Assembly (NCBI GenBank): GCA_003724185.1
Contig: RHGM01000002.1
Coordinates: forward strand, 153,142 to 217,141
Source: Porphyrobacter sp. IPPAS B-1204
Lineage (GTDB): Bacteria; Pseudomonadota; Alphaproteobacteria; Sphingomonadales; Sphingomonadaceae
DNA length: 64,000 bases
Direction of reading: 5' to 3'
Every line of letters starts with the position of its first letter. Position 1 is the stretch's first letter. The notes under the pieces are model-generated. The model was not told the origin of the DNA. It ran no database searches and saw only the letters and a list, made by a program, of their open reading frames with translations. Shown here piece after piece: positions 18,406 through 26,496 of this stretch. The position numbers were made by a program, and so were the translations under genes.

Positions 18406-18647
18406 TCAGCAAGCATGATGGCGGTGATCAAGATGACCGGCGCATCAGAGAGGTTATTGTGCAGCAAAGACCACAAGGACTTCGGCAGCGCTCGCGCCTG
18501 ATATTTCCAGCCTCCGGGATTGAGAACCAGCCCGCCACCTCGGACATGATGGATCGTCTTCAGGATGGCGAGAAAGCCGCACTGGCCAGCTATGACATCA
18601 ACGCTTGCATGCGTCGCAGGCCAAGGATTTTGTAGTTCACCTGACAT
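18372..18647 (-). CDS. Hypothetical protein, weakly supported
   Basis: A 91-residue ORF with no recognised family. It overlaps the end of the transglycosylase gene on the other strand by 34 nt. The upstream sequence GAAGGGAAGGGCACCACA before the ATG could serve as a weak ribosome site. The protein has a moderately hydrophobic C-terminal third (PVILITAIMLADYLGF). It may be spurious. Confidence 0.3.
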   Translation of the reverse strand: MSGELQNPWPATHASVDVIAGQCGFLAILKTIHHVRGGGLVLNPGGWKYQARALPKSLWSLLHNNLSDAPVILITAIMLADYLGFAELADM

Positions 18648-19112
18648 TGTGGTGCCCTTCCCTTCTGGTGCCGATCAAACTCCAGCGTCGCTTGCTGATC
18701 ACCCAACCCAACAGATCAGGAGCAATTGCTCGACGGCGGTCGCGCGCGGCGTTGAGCGACGGCCCACTGGCCGGCTAATGCCCTGACTGTCCGACCGGTG
18801 TTGCTGTACTGATCTGATGGCAAGCTGCTTCGCAGATAGGTCCAATGGGAGGATCTGGTGATCGGTCCCCGTTGGAGAGCTTTGTGCTGCAGGACGATGC
18901 AGAAGAAAGACATCGATGGTTGCGGCGCGCCGTGTGGTGTCCGGCACGTCTGCCACCGAGTTCTATAGGCTCTGATCGTGATCTGACCCTCCATAAAGTC
19001 TAAAAAAATAACGAATTCCAGAGTGTTAGATGGGTTATAGCTAGGTTAAAGCAGTTAAAGAATGTGAGCGACGTGCGACTCGCCGTATTTGCTCAAGAAT
19101 TTTGAAAGCGGG
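18648..19112. other. Intergenic region, AT-rich toward the replication origin
   Basis: No gene is supported. From about 19000 to 19070 the sequence becomes noticeably AT-rich (AAAAAAATAACG, then GGTTATAGCTAGGTTAAAGC), next to the iteron cluster. An AT-rich unwinding element beside iterons is the usual plan of a plasmid origin. Confidence 0.5.
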
Positions 19113-19361
19113 GTTCCCGATGTGTCGGCGCTGCGTTCCTGATATTTCGAAGGAATGTTCCCGATAGTTCGTCTATGCGTTCCCGATGTGTCGGTGACGA
19201 GCTCTACGCTGTTCCGAATGTGTCGAGAAACTGGAATTTCAACGCAAATGGCGAGTCAAATTGAATCATTATCACTCCGACATGCCGGGAAGAGGTTCAA
19301 AGGGCGCCAGATGTGCGGCGTTTGGCAGGCCGGTGATGATTCGACACGACACATTTGGAAC
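19113..19361. repeat. Iteron array, probable plasmid replication origin
   Basis: A 16-bp sequence, consensus GTTCCCGATGTGTCGG, occurs at 19113-19128, 19135-19150, 19157-19172, 19179-19194 and 19211-19226, plus an inverted copy at 19346-19361. The first and fourth are identical; the others differ at 3-5 positions. The first four start exactly 22 bp apart, two helical turns, so an initiator would bind one face of the DNA. The array lies just beyond the 3' end of repA, with an AT-rich stretch on its far side. This fits an iteron-regulated oriV bound by the RepA encoded next door. Confidence 0.85.
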
Positions 19362-19440
19362 GGAGCAACCGCTGGAATCCTTGTTTGGGCTGATCCGGCT
19401 ATGTGAGGCTTAGCGAGTGTAGCTGTTCGGATCCTGCTGG

Positions 19441-20670
19441 CTACCTGCGCAGCTCGTGCTTGTGCTTCTCATGGTGGCGCTTCACCCAACCGATGAAGGC
19501 CTTCTGCCAGCTAGCAGGTGTTCTCGCGGGGTCGGCGTTCACCCAGCTCTCGAATTCGGAGTGGAGCGCATAGAGGTCCCAGCCTGGGCATTTTTCTCGC
19601 AGATAGGCCATAGTCTCGTCGGTGATGATCCCGCGGGTTGCTTTGTCTGACAAGCCCGCCACTGAAGAGCGGACAAGCGCACGGACGTCAAACAGCGCGA
19701 CATCTTCGATCACGACCGAATCAGACGACGGCTTTTTTGATTGTCTTGCAGCGGGATCTCCTCCCGGATGATGGCCTTCGTCTTGCGTTACAGGCACAAC
19801 TTCCGAAGGCAGGCATTCTGCCGCTTCGGCAGCCTGGTCGTTCAGACGGATCATTCTCAGAAGCGGTTCACCACCCTTCCCGTCCTCGATTAGCAGCCGA
19901 TAGCCGGGCAGATCGTTCTTTTGTGCGAGCTTGAGGACTTCGAATTTGAAGCGCCGATACTCACCTTCTGCGCCCGACTTTTCGAACAGGACAGGCATGG
20001 AGATCGCAAAGCCGGCCTGACCAGCTCCGCCGGCATGTTTGCGAGCCACTCTGTATAACCATCGTTCGCGCCCCCCTGTGATATCGAAATAGGCGCGGTC
20101 TATGCTGAGCACCCCGCCCTTCATCATCACACCTTCCCAGAACCAGTTCGAGAGCTCGAGCGTCATGCCGCGACTGCGCTCTGTCTTTTCGTCTACCAGC
20201 TGGGTCCAGCCATCGAGCCAGCTGAAGGTGGCTTCTCTGCGGTTTTCAGCGCGGATATTGGTTTTGATGGTTGTCGAGACCAGGCGGTCCAGCGCTTGGC
20301 CCAAGAGCTCATAGGCCCGCCCCGTGGTCGGGCGGCCGATTGCCCGCAACAGGTCATAAGGCATGATGTGAAGCTTGCGGGGGACATCATTCACCCCGCG
20401 CCGGGCCATGTCTGCGAGCTGGCTGGCGCAATAAATGAGAATGTCGGCGTCCCAGATCGTGGCCATGCCGTAGTCAGGGTTTGGGCTCACATGAACCCAC
20501 AGCTTGCCATCTGGCGCTGTGTATTCGATCGGCTTGATCCGTTTGCGCTTCGCCAGCGAGAAGAATGGGCGCTCCATCATCTCGCGTTGGTCGCGCAGAG
20601 GAAGGTCGGCCAGATAGGGCAGGAACAGGTCGAACTGTTCGGGCACGCTTTTTTTGCTGGCGCGCGTCAT
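19441..20670 (-). CDS. repA: Plasmid replication initiator protein (RPA/RepA family)
   Basis: A 409-residue replication initiator of the type common on alphaproteobacterial plasmids. Family features are the N-terminal EQFDLFLPYLADLPLRDQRE and RPFFSLAKRKR, then DADILIYCASQL, a winged-helix region with IGRPTTGRAYELLGQALDRL, and the second part with ITGGRERWLYRVARKHAGG. The C-terminal third is a polar linker followed by ATRGIITDETMAYLREKCPGW. It should bind the iterons located beyond its stop codon. It is the last gene of the parA-parB-repA series, with two palindromes just upstream of its start. The ATG at 20670 has an AGGA ribosome site. Confidence 0.88.
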   Translation of the reverse strand: MTRASKKSVPEQFDLFLPYLADLPLRDQREMMERPFFSLAKRKRIKPIEYTAPDGKLWVHVSPNPDYGMATIWDADILIYCASQLADMARRGVNDVPRKLHIMPYDLLRAIGRPTTGRAYELLGQALDRLVSTTIKTNIRAENRREATFSWLDGWTQLVDEKTERSRGMTLELSNWFWEGVMMKGGVLSIDRAYFDITGGRERWLYRVARKHAGGAGQAGFAISMPVLFEKSGAEGEYRRFKFEVLKLAQKNDLPGYRLLIEDGKGGEPLLRMIRLNDQAAEAAECLPSEVVPVTQDEGHHPGGDPAARQSKKPSSDSVVIEDVALFDVRALVRSSVAGLSDKATRGIITDETMAYLREKCPGWDLYALHSEFESWVNADPARTPASWQKAFIGWVKRHHEKHKHELRR

Positions 20671-20695
20671 TGCAATCCTGCCTGCTGGCCGCCCA

Positions 20696-20746
20696 GATTA
20701 TTCCCCGGGGAATAATCCTCGCGGACATTATTCCCCGGGGAATAAT
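20696..20746. promoter_or_regulatory. Two perfect palindromes between parB and repA, possible parS
   Basis: The 20-bp palindrome ATTATTCCCCGGGGAATAAT occurs at 20697-20716 and again at 20727-20746, centre-to-centre 30 bp (about three helical turns). The first extends to 22 bp with its flanking G and C. They lie in the 118-bp gap between parB and repA, 27-76 bp upstream of the repA start. The position and symmetry suit either the ParB-binding centromere or a RepA/ParB operator controlling repA. Which one cannot be decided from sequence. Confidence 0.75.
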
Positions 20747-20788
20747 TCCGGTGACGGATGGTCCTGTCTGGGTGGGGGAGGGCGGTTG

Positions 20789-21844
20789 TCACCTTTGGAG
20801 CCCCCCACCTTCTGCCGCGAGTGTATCGAGCAGGATGCGGACCTTGGCCAGGAGTTCGTCATCAGAAAGGCCGTGCCCGGCGTGAAGCCGCAAGACTACG
20901 CCTTGCCGGTTGGCGCGCTGAAGGCTCACCGCCGGGCGGTCATGGGCTCCCCGAATGACTATTTCACGCGGCTCTGCCGGCGTTTCGTTGCATGTCAGCA
21001 GGAGCCTGATGACCTCCTGGGCTGGAAGTGCGGCTTTGCCCGCCTTGCGAAGCTGTGCCTGCTTTTCTGCCAGCCCTTTGGCTGCCTTCTGAATGAGTGC
21101 CGACCTCTTGGGGTCGCTCAAGGCTTGGGCCAGCGGATAGGCGGGTTTCAGCTGGACGTCGGCAGGGGATGCGAAGGCTGCGATCACGCCGTCTGGAATG
21201 GCGGCAACCTTGATCATTTTGGAGAGCCAGCTCTGAGACAATTTGAGCCGCTCTGCCATGCGTGACTGGTGGTTGCCGTAATGTGTCTTCAATGCCGCTG
21301 CATAATTGCGGGCTCGCTCGAGATCAGAGACGTCTTTGCGGGCCCGGTTTTCGATGTCTGCGAGGCGAAAAGCGGCTTCGTCGTCGAGGTCAGCAACCTG
21401 CGCGAGGAATTTCATGTCCGGGTAGGAGTTTTGCCGCAGCCAGGAGATTGACCAATGGCGCCGCGTACCGGCAATGACCTCATAGTCGAATACCGGGTCG
21501 CCTTCGACCCTGCGGACAATGGCTGGCACCTTTTGCCCGCCTTCTGCAATTATGGCGTCGATCAGGTCACGGCAGTTCTGCTCGCTTAGATGGGCGTAGG
21601 AACGGGCGTTGCCAGACCACGGGCGGACCCTCGCGGGGTCCAGCGCAATTTGCGTGACTTGCCGCACCTCTCCGCTCGCTACGCGCGCGAGGGCGCTTTC
21701 CCGCCCAAGAAGTGAATTCCGGCGCGAGCGTTCTTGGCGCGCGGCGGAGGACGCCTCTTCCGGCCCTGCGGTCGGTGTTGGAGCCCCGCCGTCGCTGTCT
21801 TCAGAAAGCAACGATGTCAGGTAGTCCTTCTGCTTCTTTGCCAT
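20789..21844 (-). CDS. parB: ParB-family plasmid partition protein
   Basis: A 351-residue centromere-binding partition protein. The N-terminal ParB/Srx-like domain includes ALDPARVRPWSGNARSYAHL, and DLIDAIIAEGGQKVPAIV followed by YEVIAGTRRHWSISWL. Central LADIENRARKDVSDLERA precedes a helix-turn-helix at RMAERLKLSQSWLSKMIK. I start at the ATG at 21844 (MAKKQKDYL) because the upstream extension overlaps the ParA stop and is unrelated in character. It follows parA closely and precedes repA, the standard partition cassette. It is complete, unlike the parB fragment at 6.8-7.0 kb. Confidence 0.88.
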   Translation of the reverse strand: MAKKQKDYLTSLLSEDSDGGAPTPTAGPEEASSAARQERSRRNSLLGRESALARVASGEVRQVTQIALDPARVRPWSGNARSYAHLSEQNCRDLIDAIIAEGGQKVPAIVRRVEGDPVFDYEVIAGTRRHWSISWLRQNSYPDMKFLAQVADLDDEAAFRLADIENRARKDVSDLERARNYAAALKTHYGNHQSRMAERLKLSQSWLSKMIKVAAIPDGVIAAFASPADVQLKPAYPLAQALSDPKRSALIQKAAKGLAEKQAQLRKAGKAALPAQEVIRLLLTCNETPAEPREIVIRGAHDRPAVSLQRANRQGVVLRLHAGHGLSDDELLAKVRILLDTLAAEGGGLQR

Positions 21845-21924
21845 CGTTGGCCTCTCAATTTTCTGCGCGCTGTGCGGGGACTTGGTTCCGAGTGAGTGTC
21901 GCCAATTCGGGCTGAGGTTCAAAC

Positions 21925-23127
21925 CTAACCATTGACGAGCAATGCCTCGTCAATGGCCTGCGTCCGCCCCCAGCCTTGTCGTACCAACTGCTCGACTTGT
22001 CCGAGCGCTTCATCGAGATTTGATCTGCACCGTTTGTGCGTTCTTGATGTGCCGATGGGTTTCTCAAGTTCATACACAGTCATCATGCGCAATGCGGCGT
22101 GGCTGATTTCGGCGCTCTCAAGGATAGGGACGGGCAAAAGGGCAGGGCCGAAGCTCTGCTCCATGATTGCGCGCACCATCTCATGGCTTGGGTCGCCGCT
22201 GTCGAATTTTGAACAGAGGAGGCGCACGAAATTGTACTCAACGGTAACGCCGGCCTCGACTAGCTGCTCGATCACCTGATCCATCATCGAGAGAAACTGG
22301 ACCGTCGAGCAAAAGTCGGGGGTTGTCGCGGCCAGTGGTACCAGCAGCGAGTTTGCTGCCTGCATCACAGCAAGCGAAATTGTCCCAAGCGCAGGCGGGG
22401 GGTCGAGGATGACCACGTCGTAGTCTTTTGCAAGATCAATGAGGCCTTGCTTCAGTTTGCGGAAGCGTGCTGCGAGCACATTTTGTCCGTCTGCGCCCGA
22501 AGCAGCAAGCTCATATTCGACGTCGAAGAGCTCCAAGTTCGACGGGATCAGATCGACATTTGGCCAAGGGGTGTTTTTGACGGCGTAAAGAAGGTCTGCC
22601 TGCGTCGGGTCAATCGACAGATAGGGGTAAAGCGTCTCTTCGCGGGTGATGTTGAAGTGTGGATTGAACCCGAACAGGGTTGTCGTGGTTGCCTGGCTAT
22701 CGCAATCAACCACCAGAACCCGGTAACCTTGCACCGCAAAGTAATGTGCAAGGTGGGTCGTAACGGTGGACTTTCCAACGCCGCCTTTGAAGTTCTGGAC
22801 GGCAATGATGGCAGGTGTGTCTTTCGGACCGCGCTCAGGGTTTGCATCAAGCACCTTGCGCATGTTCAAAACCTCTTCGACAGTGTAGCCAAGACGTCTG
22901 CCGTTTTCGCCAGATGGTGGGGGAGGGAGGCGGCCGTCCTCCTCCGCCATGCGAATCCGGTTGGTTGAACAACCAAGCAGTTGCGCCGTATCTGCGATGC
23001 CGAACCTTATGTTGAGACCCTTGCGGCTGTCAGGCAGAAAGGCCTTGCGACGTAGCCTTTCTATCATTCGCTCGCCAGCCTGCGCGAGATCGCCGATCTG
23101 ACCCACGATTGAATCTGAATATGTCAT
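21925..23127 (-). CDS. parA: ParA-family partition ATPase
   Basis: A 400-residue type Ia partition ATPase that moves plasmid copies apart with ParB. An N-terminal MerR-like helix-turn-helix (GIADTAQLLGCSTNRIRMAE) marks ParA proteins that also repress their own operon. The deviant Walker A is NFKGGVGKSTVTTHLAHYFA, then VLVVDCDSQATTT and VVILDPPPALG (Walker B). I chose the ATG at 23127, which has an AAGGA ribosome site 8-9 nt upstream, over 23211. An 11-bp inverted repeat straddles the presumed promoter just upstream, a likely ParA operator. Confidence 0.9.
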   Translation of the reverse strand: MTYSDSIVGQIGDLAQAGERMIERLRRKAFLPDSRKGLNIRFGIADTAQLLGCSTNRIRMAEEDGRLPPPPSGENGRRLGYTVEEVLNMRKVLDANPERGPKDTPAIIAVQNFKGGVGKSTVTTHLAHYFAVQGYRVLVVDCDSQATTTTLFGFNPHFNITREETLYPYLSIDPTQADLLYAVKNTPWPNVDLIPSNLELFDVEYELAASGADGQNVLAARFRKLKQGLIDLAKDYDVVILDPPPALGTISLAVMQAANSLLVPLAATTPDFCSTVQFLSMMDQVIEQLVEAGVTVEYNFVRLLCSKFDSGDPSHEMVRAIMEQSFGPALLPVPILESAEISHAALRMMTVYELEKPIGTSRTHKRCRSNLDEALGQVEQLVRQGWGRTQAIDEALLVNG

Positions 23128-23138
23128 CCGAGAGTTCC

Positions 23139-23178
23139 TTGAAGGTTTTGTCATTCTCAGGTATCGGAAAACCTTCAA
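23139..23178. promoter_or_regulatory. Inverted repeat upstream of parA, probable operator
   Basis: TTGAAGGTTTT at 23139-23149 is matched perfectly by AAAACCTTCAA at 23168-23178, an 11-bp inverted repeat with an 18-nt centre. It begins 11 nt upstream of the parA start codon. Autoregulation of the partition operon by ParA is usual, and the N-terminal HTH of this ParA supports it. Confidence 0.6.
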
Positions 23179-23728
23179 TTCAGCAAGGCGCCGGCGGTTA
23201 ATCTTCAGCATCTGTGATTGTTGGCATTTAAGGTGCCGCGCCGGGCTGGAAGCGGACTATCCTCCAGGCTTGTGGGGCTGTGGTAGAAGCGCAAAGGCCC
23301 GAACGTGCCTCGCTGCGCCGCCTTAGCCGAACAGCAGTCCGCAGAGCGCTGGTCTTGCCAGCACGCTGCCCAATTTGTGGCAACTTAGGCATGAGCGAAC
23401 GCCTGAGGCAGCGCAAAACGCCCCTCGAAAAATCAGAACATAACGGGAATTGGCTCTAGGAGCCCCTCAGAAGCTCCAGAATTGCTTCGAAGGCCAGACC
23501 CTACCTTTACCCCCAAAACACTCCGTTTTTGCAATTCTGGGGCGGCGGCGTGCAACCTGATGAATTGCTGAAGCTTTTCTGCCCCGTTCTGGCAGGCCGA
23601 CGCCATTTTGGGCCCCAATGTCCAAATTGCCATCCTGACCGGCATGTTCGTCCACAAAGCGGACACACACCTGGCGCCGAGCGCCGATAGGGCAGGGTGC
23701 AGGATATTTGGGTGACGCCATGTCCCGA
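23179..23728. other. Intergenic region with one long-loop inverted repeat
   Basis: No gene is supported in about 550 bp. CCAGAATTGC at 23476-23485 pairs with GCAATTCTGG at 23531-23540 across a 45-nt loop; this may be a decayed mobile or regulatory sequence. It separates the replicon operon from the next minus-strand gene. Confidence 0.4.
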
Positions 23729-24904
23729 TCATTCGTCTGCCAGTCCATTGGAGGGGTGGCGCGCGAGCAGCGCGTCGATGTCGGCCATCGAGGCATCATA
23801 CTCCGCAAGCGCAGACTGCGAGAACACCACAGGAGCTGAGACTATCTGCTGCTGCGCCATAGCGCATGCGGGAAGAGTTCTTGCCGAATAGAGTTTGGAT
23901 CCGGCGATCGTCTGAACGTCGAGGATGTTTGCATCCATTAGCACCCGCAGCATGCTCCGTACTCCGAGGCGCGTGACGCCGAGCATGGCCTCGATCTGGG
24001 CAGTGCGCATAGGTCCGAAGGCTCTGAGGAGGACGTAGAGCTGCGGTGCACGCGAAGAGGCGCGTAGCTTGGCGAGCAGATTTGCCGTGTCAGCGTCGAT
24101 CACCACGCTCAAGTCCTGGGCTTTGCCGATGCAGGCAAGGGCATGCCCGAGCGCCTCGGCCTGTATGGTTCGGCGGGGCACATCGGCATCACCGGCGGCA
24201 TCAAGCCTGATCGCACCAATGATTGGCAAGGCTGCCGGAAGAAAGTCAGAGGCGTGCAAATAGCTGCCAAGTGCCAGTTCGAGCGGCCAGCGAGGGGAGG
24301 GGGGGCGCTCGCGTTCGAGCACAAGTTGTAGGTTGTCGAGTTTGAATAGGTCGGGCGTGCGCTCGGCAAGAGCGAAGCGGATGCTTTGGCTGATCGCCTG
24401 ATGGATGGTGGCAAGACCAGGGAAGGGGAGGGCATCGGCAGCGATGGGCGCTACAATGCCCGCCGCCTCATCAAGGGCTGCGCGCGCGGCAGCGCGGGCT
24501 TCGGCATCATCCGGCTCGCGCGGCGCGAGCAGTGCCGCCTGGATTTGCAGGGCAGTGTTGGCCAGCGGCTCCCAGTGCGAGCACGCGAGTTCGCTCAGCA
24601 CCGCCTCGGCCAATCCCCGAGGGGGCGGCGCAAATCGAAGCGGCTCGTCCGACAGGGTGGTGAGCCCGGCAAACCAGGCGGCAAATCGCGTCTCGGTGAA
24701 GCGGTGCCCCTCCTGCGTAAGCGCGGCCAGGAGCGCATCACGGATGATCCGTGCGGCAAAGCCATGGGCGGCATGCGCAGAGAGGTTGCCCAGTCGTCCG
24801 CTCAGGCGGCCCAACATGATGGCTGCCTGCGCCTGTGTTCTGGCCAGGTTTTCAAGCGCTGCGAGCTCGTCAGCTGATGTGAACGAGAGGTTGGTGAAGG
24901 CCAT
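23729..24904 (-). CDS. Hypothetical plasmid protein with C-terminal winged helix
   Basis: A 391-residue protein without a certain family. The N-terminal two-thirds are Ala-rich and helical (GRLSGRLGNL near residue 36, FAAWFAGL near 79). The C-terminal part reads RAFGPMRTAQIEAMLGVTRLG and then SMLRVLMDANILDVQT, a convincing winged helix-turn-helix. This layout resembles the RHE_PE00001/DUF1612 group of plasmid HTH proteins, a tentative comparison from memory. It is divergent from the tyrosine recombinase, with 120 bp of AT-rich DNA between them, so it may regulate or assist that recombinase or the replicon. Confidence 0.5.
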   Translation of the reverse strand: MAFTNLSFTSADELAALENLARTQAQAAIMLGRLSGRLGNLSAHAAHGFAARIIRDALLAALTQEGHRFTETRFAAWFAGLTTLSDEPLRFAPPPRGLAEAVLSELACSHWEPLANTALQIQAALLAPREPDDAEARAAARAALDEAAGIVAPIAADALPFPGLATIHQAISQSIRFALAERTPDLFKLDNLQLVLERERPPSPRWPLELALGSYLHASDFLPAALPIIGAIRLDAAGDADVPRRTIQAEALGHALACIGKAQDLSVVIDADTANLLAKLRASSRAPQLYVLLRAFGPMRTAQIEAMLGVTRLGVRSMLRVLMDANILDVQTIAGSKLYSARTLPACAMAQQQIVSAPVVFSQSALAEYDASMADIDALLARHPSNGLADE

Positions 24905-25024
24905 CGTGCAAAAATGCCCCGTAAAATCAATCGGTCACGAAAAATGTATAATGTAATCTCAATAACTATACAACTGCTAGGAGCAAATGTGAAATGAACA
25001 CCTGATAAATGCAATTATCACATC

Positions 25025-26320
25025 TTGCAAAAGTTCGCGATTTCCGCCATCCTCAGGCTCGAAAAAGCCAGTGTGGCCGCACCGTACCAGCCCTTGAAAG
25101 GTCATGATCACGTGCCGACCAAGCCCGATCCGACTGCAGTCAGCATCGCGCGCGGCAACGATGAGGGTTCCGATGAAGCACTGCCGATGCTTTGGCACAT
25201 GGCCGAACGCGCTATCGATCGCGCGCTGTTCGCCGCGTTTGCCAAGGCAGCTTCCCCGAACACCCTGCGCGCCTTCCGGGGCGACGTTCTGGCATTCGAC
25301 GACTGGTGCCGCGCGCAGGGGGTCCCCGTGTTGCCAGCAACGCCGCAGGCTGTCGCCGGGTTTCTGTCCGAGCGGGGTAGGGCAGGGGGCGCTCCGGCTT
25401 CGCTTGCACGCTACAAGGCCTCGATCACCAAACTCCATAAGCTGTGCCGCGCGCCCGACCCGTGCCAGGACGAGCTGGTCAAGCTGACTGTTGCAGCGCA
25501 TCGCAGGGACGTAGGGTCCGCGCAGAGGCAGGCACGGCCGTTGCGGTTTCGGGGCAGCGTCAAGGATCCGCTGTCCGACACCCCGCGGGGCATCAATATC
25601 CGCGCAGCGCTTAGCACTTGCGGTGATACGCCTCCCGAGCTGCGCGACAAGGCACTGCTTTCTATCGCTTATGACACTGGCCTGCGAGCCAGCGAACTGG
25701 TTGCGGTCAATGTCGATGATGTCATCGAGGCGCTCGATCCTGAAGCGCGGTTGCTGCGGATCCGGCGATCGAAAGGCGATCAGGAGGGGGAGGGAGCCAC
25801 GGCCTATCTGTCCCCACGCAGCGTCGCGGCGCTTCAGGCCTGGCTGAAGCGTGCCGAAATCAGTGAGGGGCCCGTTTTCCGGCGTGTCATTGTCCGGCGC
25901 TACGCGGCACGCGCGGCGGCGAAGGTCCGTAATAGCGCGCCCCTGCGCTGGAATGGGCAGTGGGATGGGCCATTGTTTGTGACAAAGGCAGCGAAGGCCG
26001 CTCAAGTTGAGTTCGACATTGGTACAAAGGCACTGCATCCGCATTCAGTGACACCGATCTTTCGCCGGATGCTCGCACGCGCTTTCGAGTGCGGGGCTTT
26101 CGGCGATCTTGACCGGGCGACATTTGAGACCCAGCTTGCCGAGATCAGCGCGCACTCGACCCGGGTCGGGATCAATCAGGACTATTTTGCCTCAGGCGAG
26201 AACCTCGCCGGCATCATGGATGCCCTGCGCTGGAAGAGCCCCCGCATGCCGCTCCATTACAACCGGAATCTAGCCGCCGAATATGGTGCGGCAGGTCGGC
26301 TGCTGGGCAAGATGTCGTAG
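25025..26320 (+). CDS. Tyrosine recombinase/integrase
   Basis: A phage-integrase-fold recombinase of up to 431 residues. An N-terminal SAM-like core-binding domain includes SPNTLRAFRGDVLAFDDWC. The catalytic domain shows Arg in YDTGLRASELV, Lys in RIRRSKGDQ, His-x-x-Arg in SAHSTRVGIN, and the nucleophilic Tyr in MPLHYNRNLAAEYG. The frame opens with a TTG at 25025; a GTG at 25112 is an alternative start. It could resolve plasmid multimers or drive integration. The nearby replicon makes multimer resolution plausible. No core recombination site was identified. Confidence 0.85.
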   Translation: MQKFAISAILRLEKASVAAPYQPLKGHDHVPTKPDPTAVSIARGNDEGSDEALPMLWHMAERAIDRALFAAFAKAASPNTLRAFRGDVLAFDDWCRAQGVPVLPATPQAVAGFLSERGRAGGAPASLARYKASITKLHKLCRAPDPCQDELVKLTVAAHRRDVGSAQRQARPLRFRGSVKDPLSDTPRGINIRAALSTCGDTPPELRDKALLSIAYDTGLRASELVAVNVDDVIEALDPEARLLRIRRSKGDQEGEGATAYLSPRSVAALQAWLKRAEISEGPVFRRVIVRRYAARAAAKVRNSAPLRWNGQWDGPLFVTKAAKAAQVEFDIGTKALHPHSVTPIFRRMLARAFECGAFGDLDRATFETQLAEISAHSTRVGINQDYFASGENLAGIMDALRWKSPRMPLHYNRNLAAEYGAAGRLLGKMS

Positions 26321-26496
26321 GCTATTGGCCGAAAAGCTGGGGGAAGCGTGCAAGTGAAGGCCTGCGTCTCGGGAACGCAGCAACCATCCACAGACGCCGT
26401 TCAGGTCTCGTCTGCATTCAGCTTGCCCCCTTGTCGGGGCCTATCAAATTTCCTGAACGACAAACCAGCGCTTCCGCATCCCACCGCAAAGCGCTG
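26321..26496. other. Short convergent intergenic gap
   Basis: Between the recombinase and the oppositely oriented beta-helix gene. No clear terminator hairpin or gene is seen. Confidence 0.3.

Noticed and set aside
19113..19361. Repeats considered as a CRISPR array
   Set aside because: Repeats are 16 bp with 6-bp gaps, variable in sequence and beside repA: iterons, not CRISPR. No cas genes are present.
23476..23540. Inverted repeat CCAGAATTGC/GCAATTCTGG as a terminator
   Set aside because: The 45-nt loop is too long and there is no T run; kept only as a note on the intergenic region.
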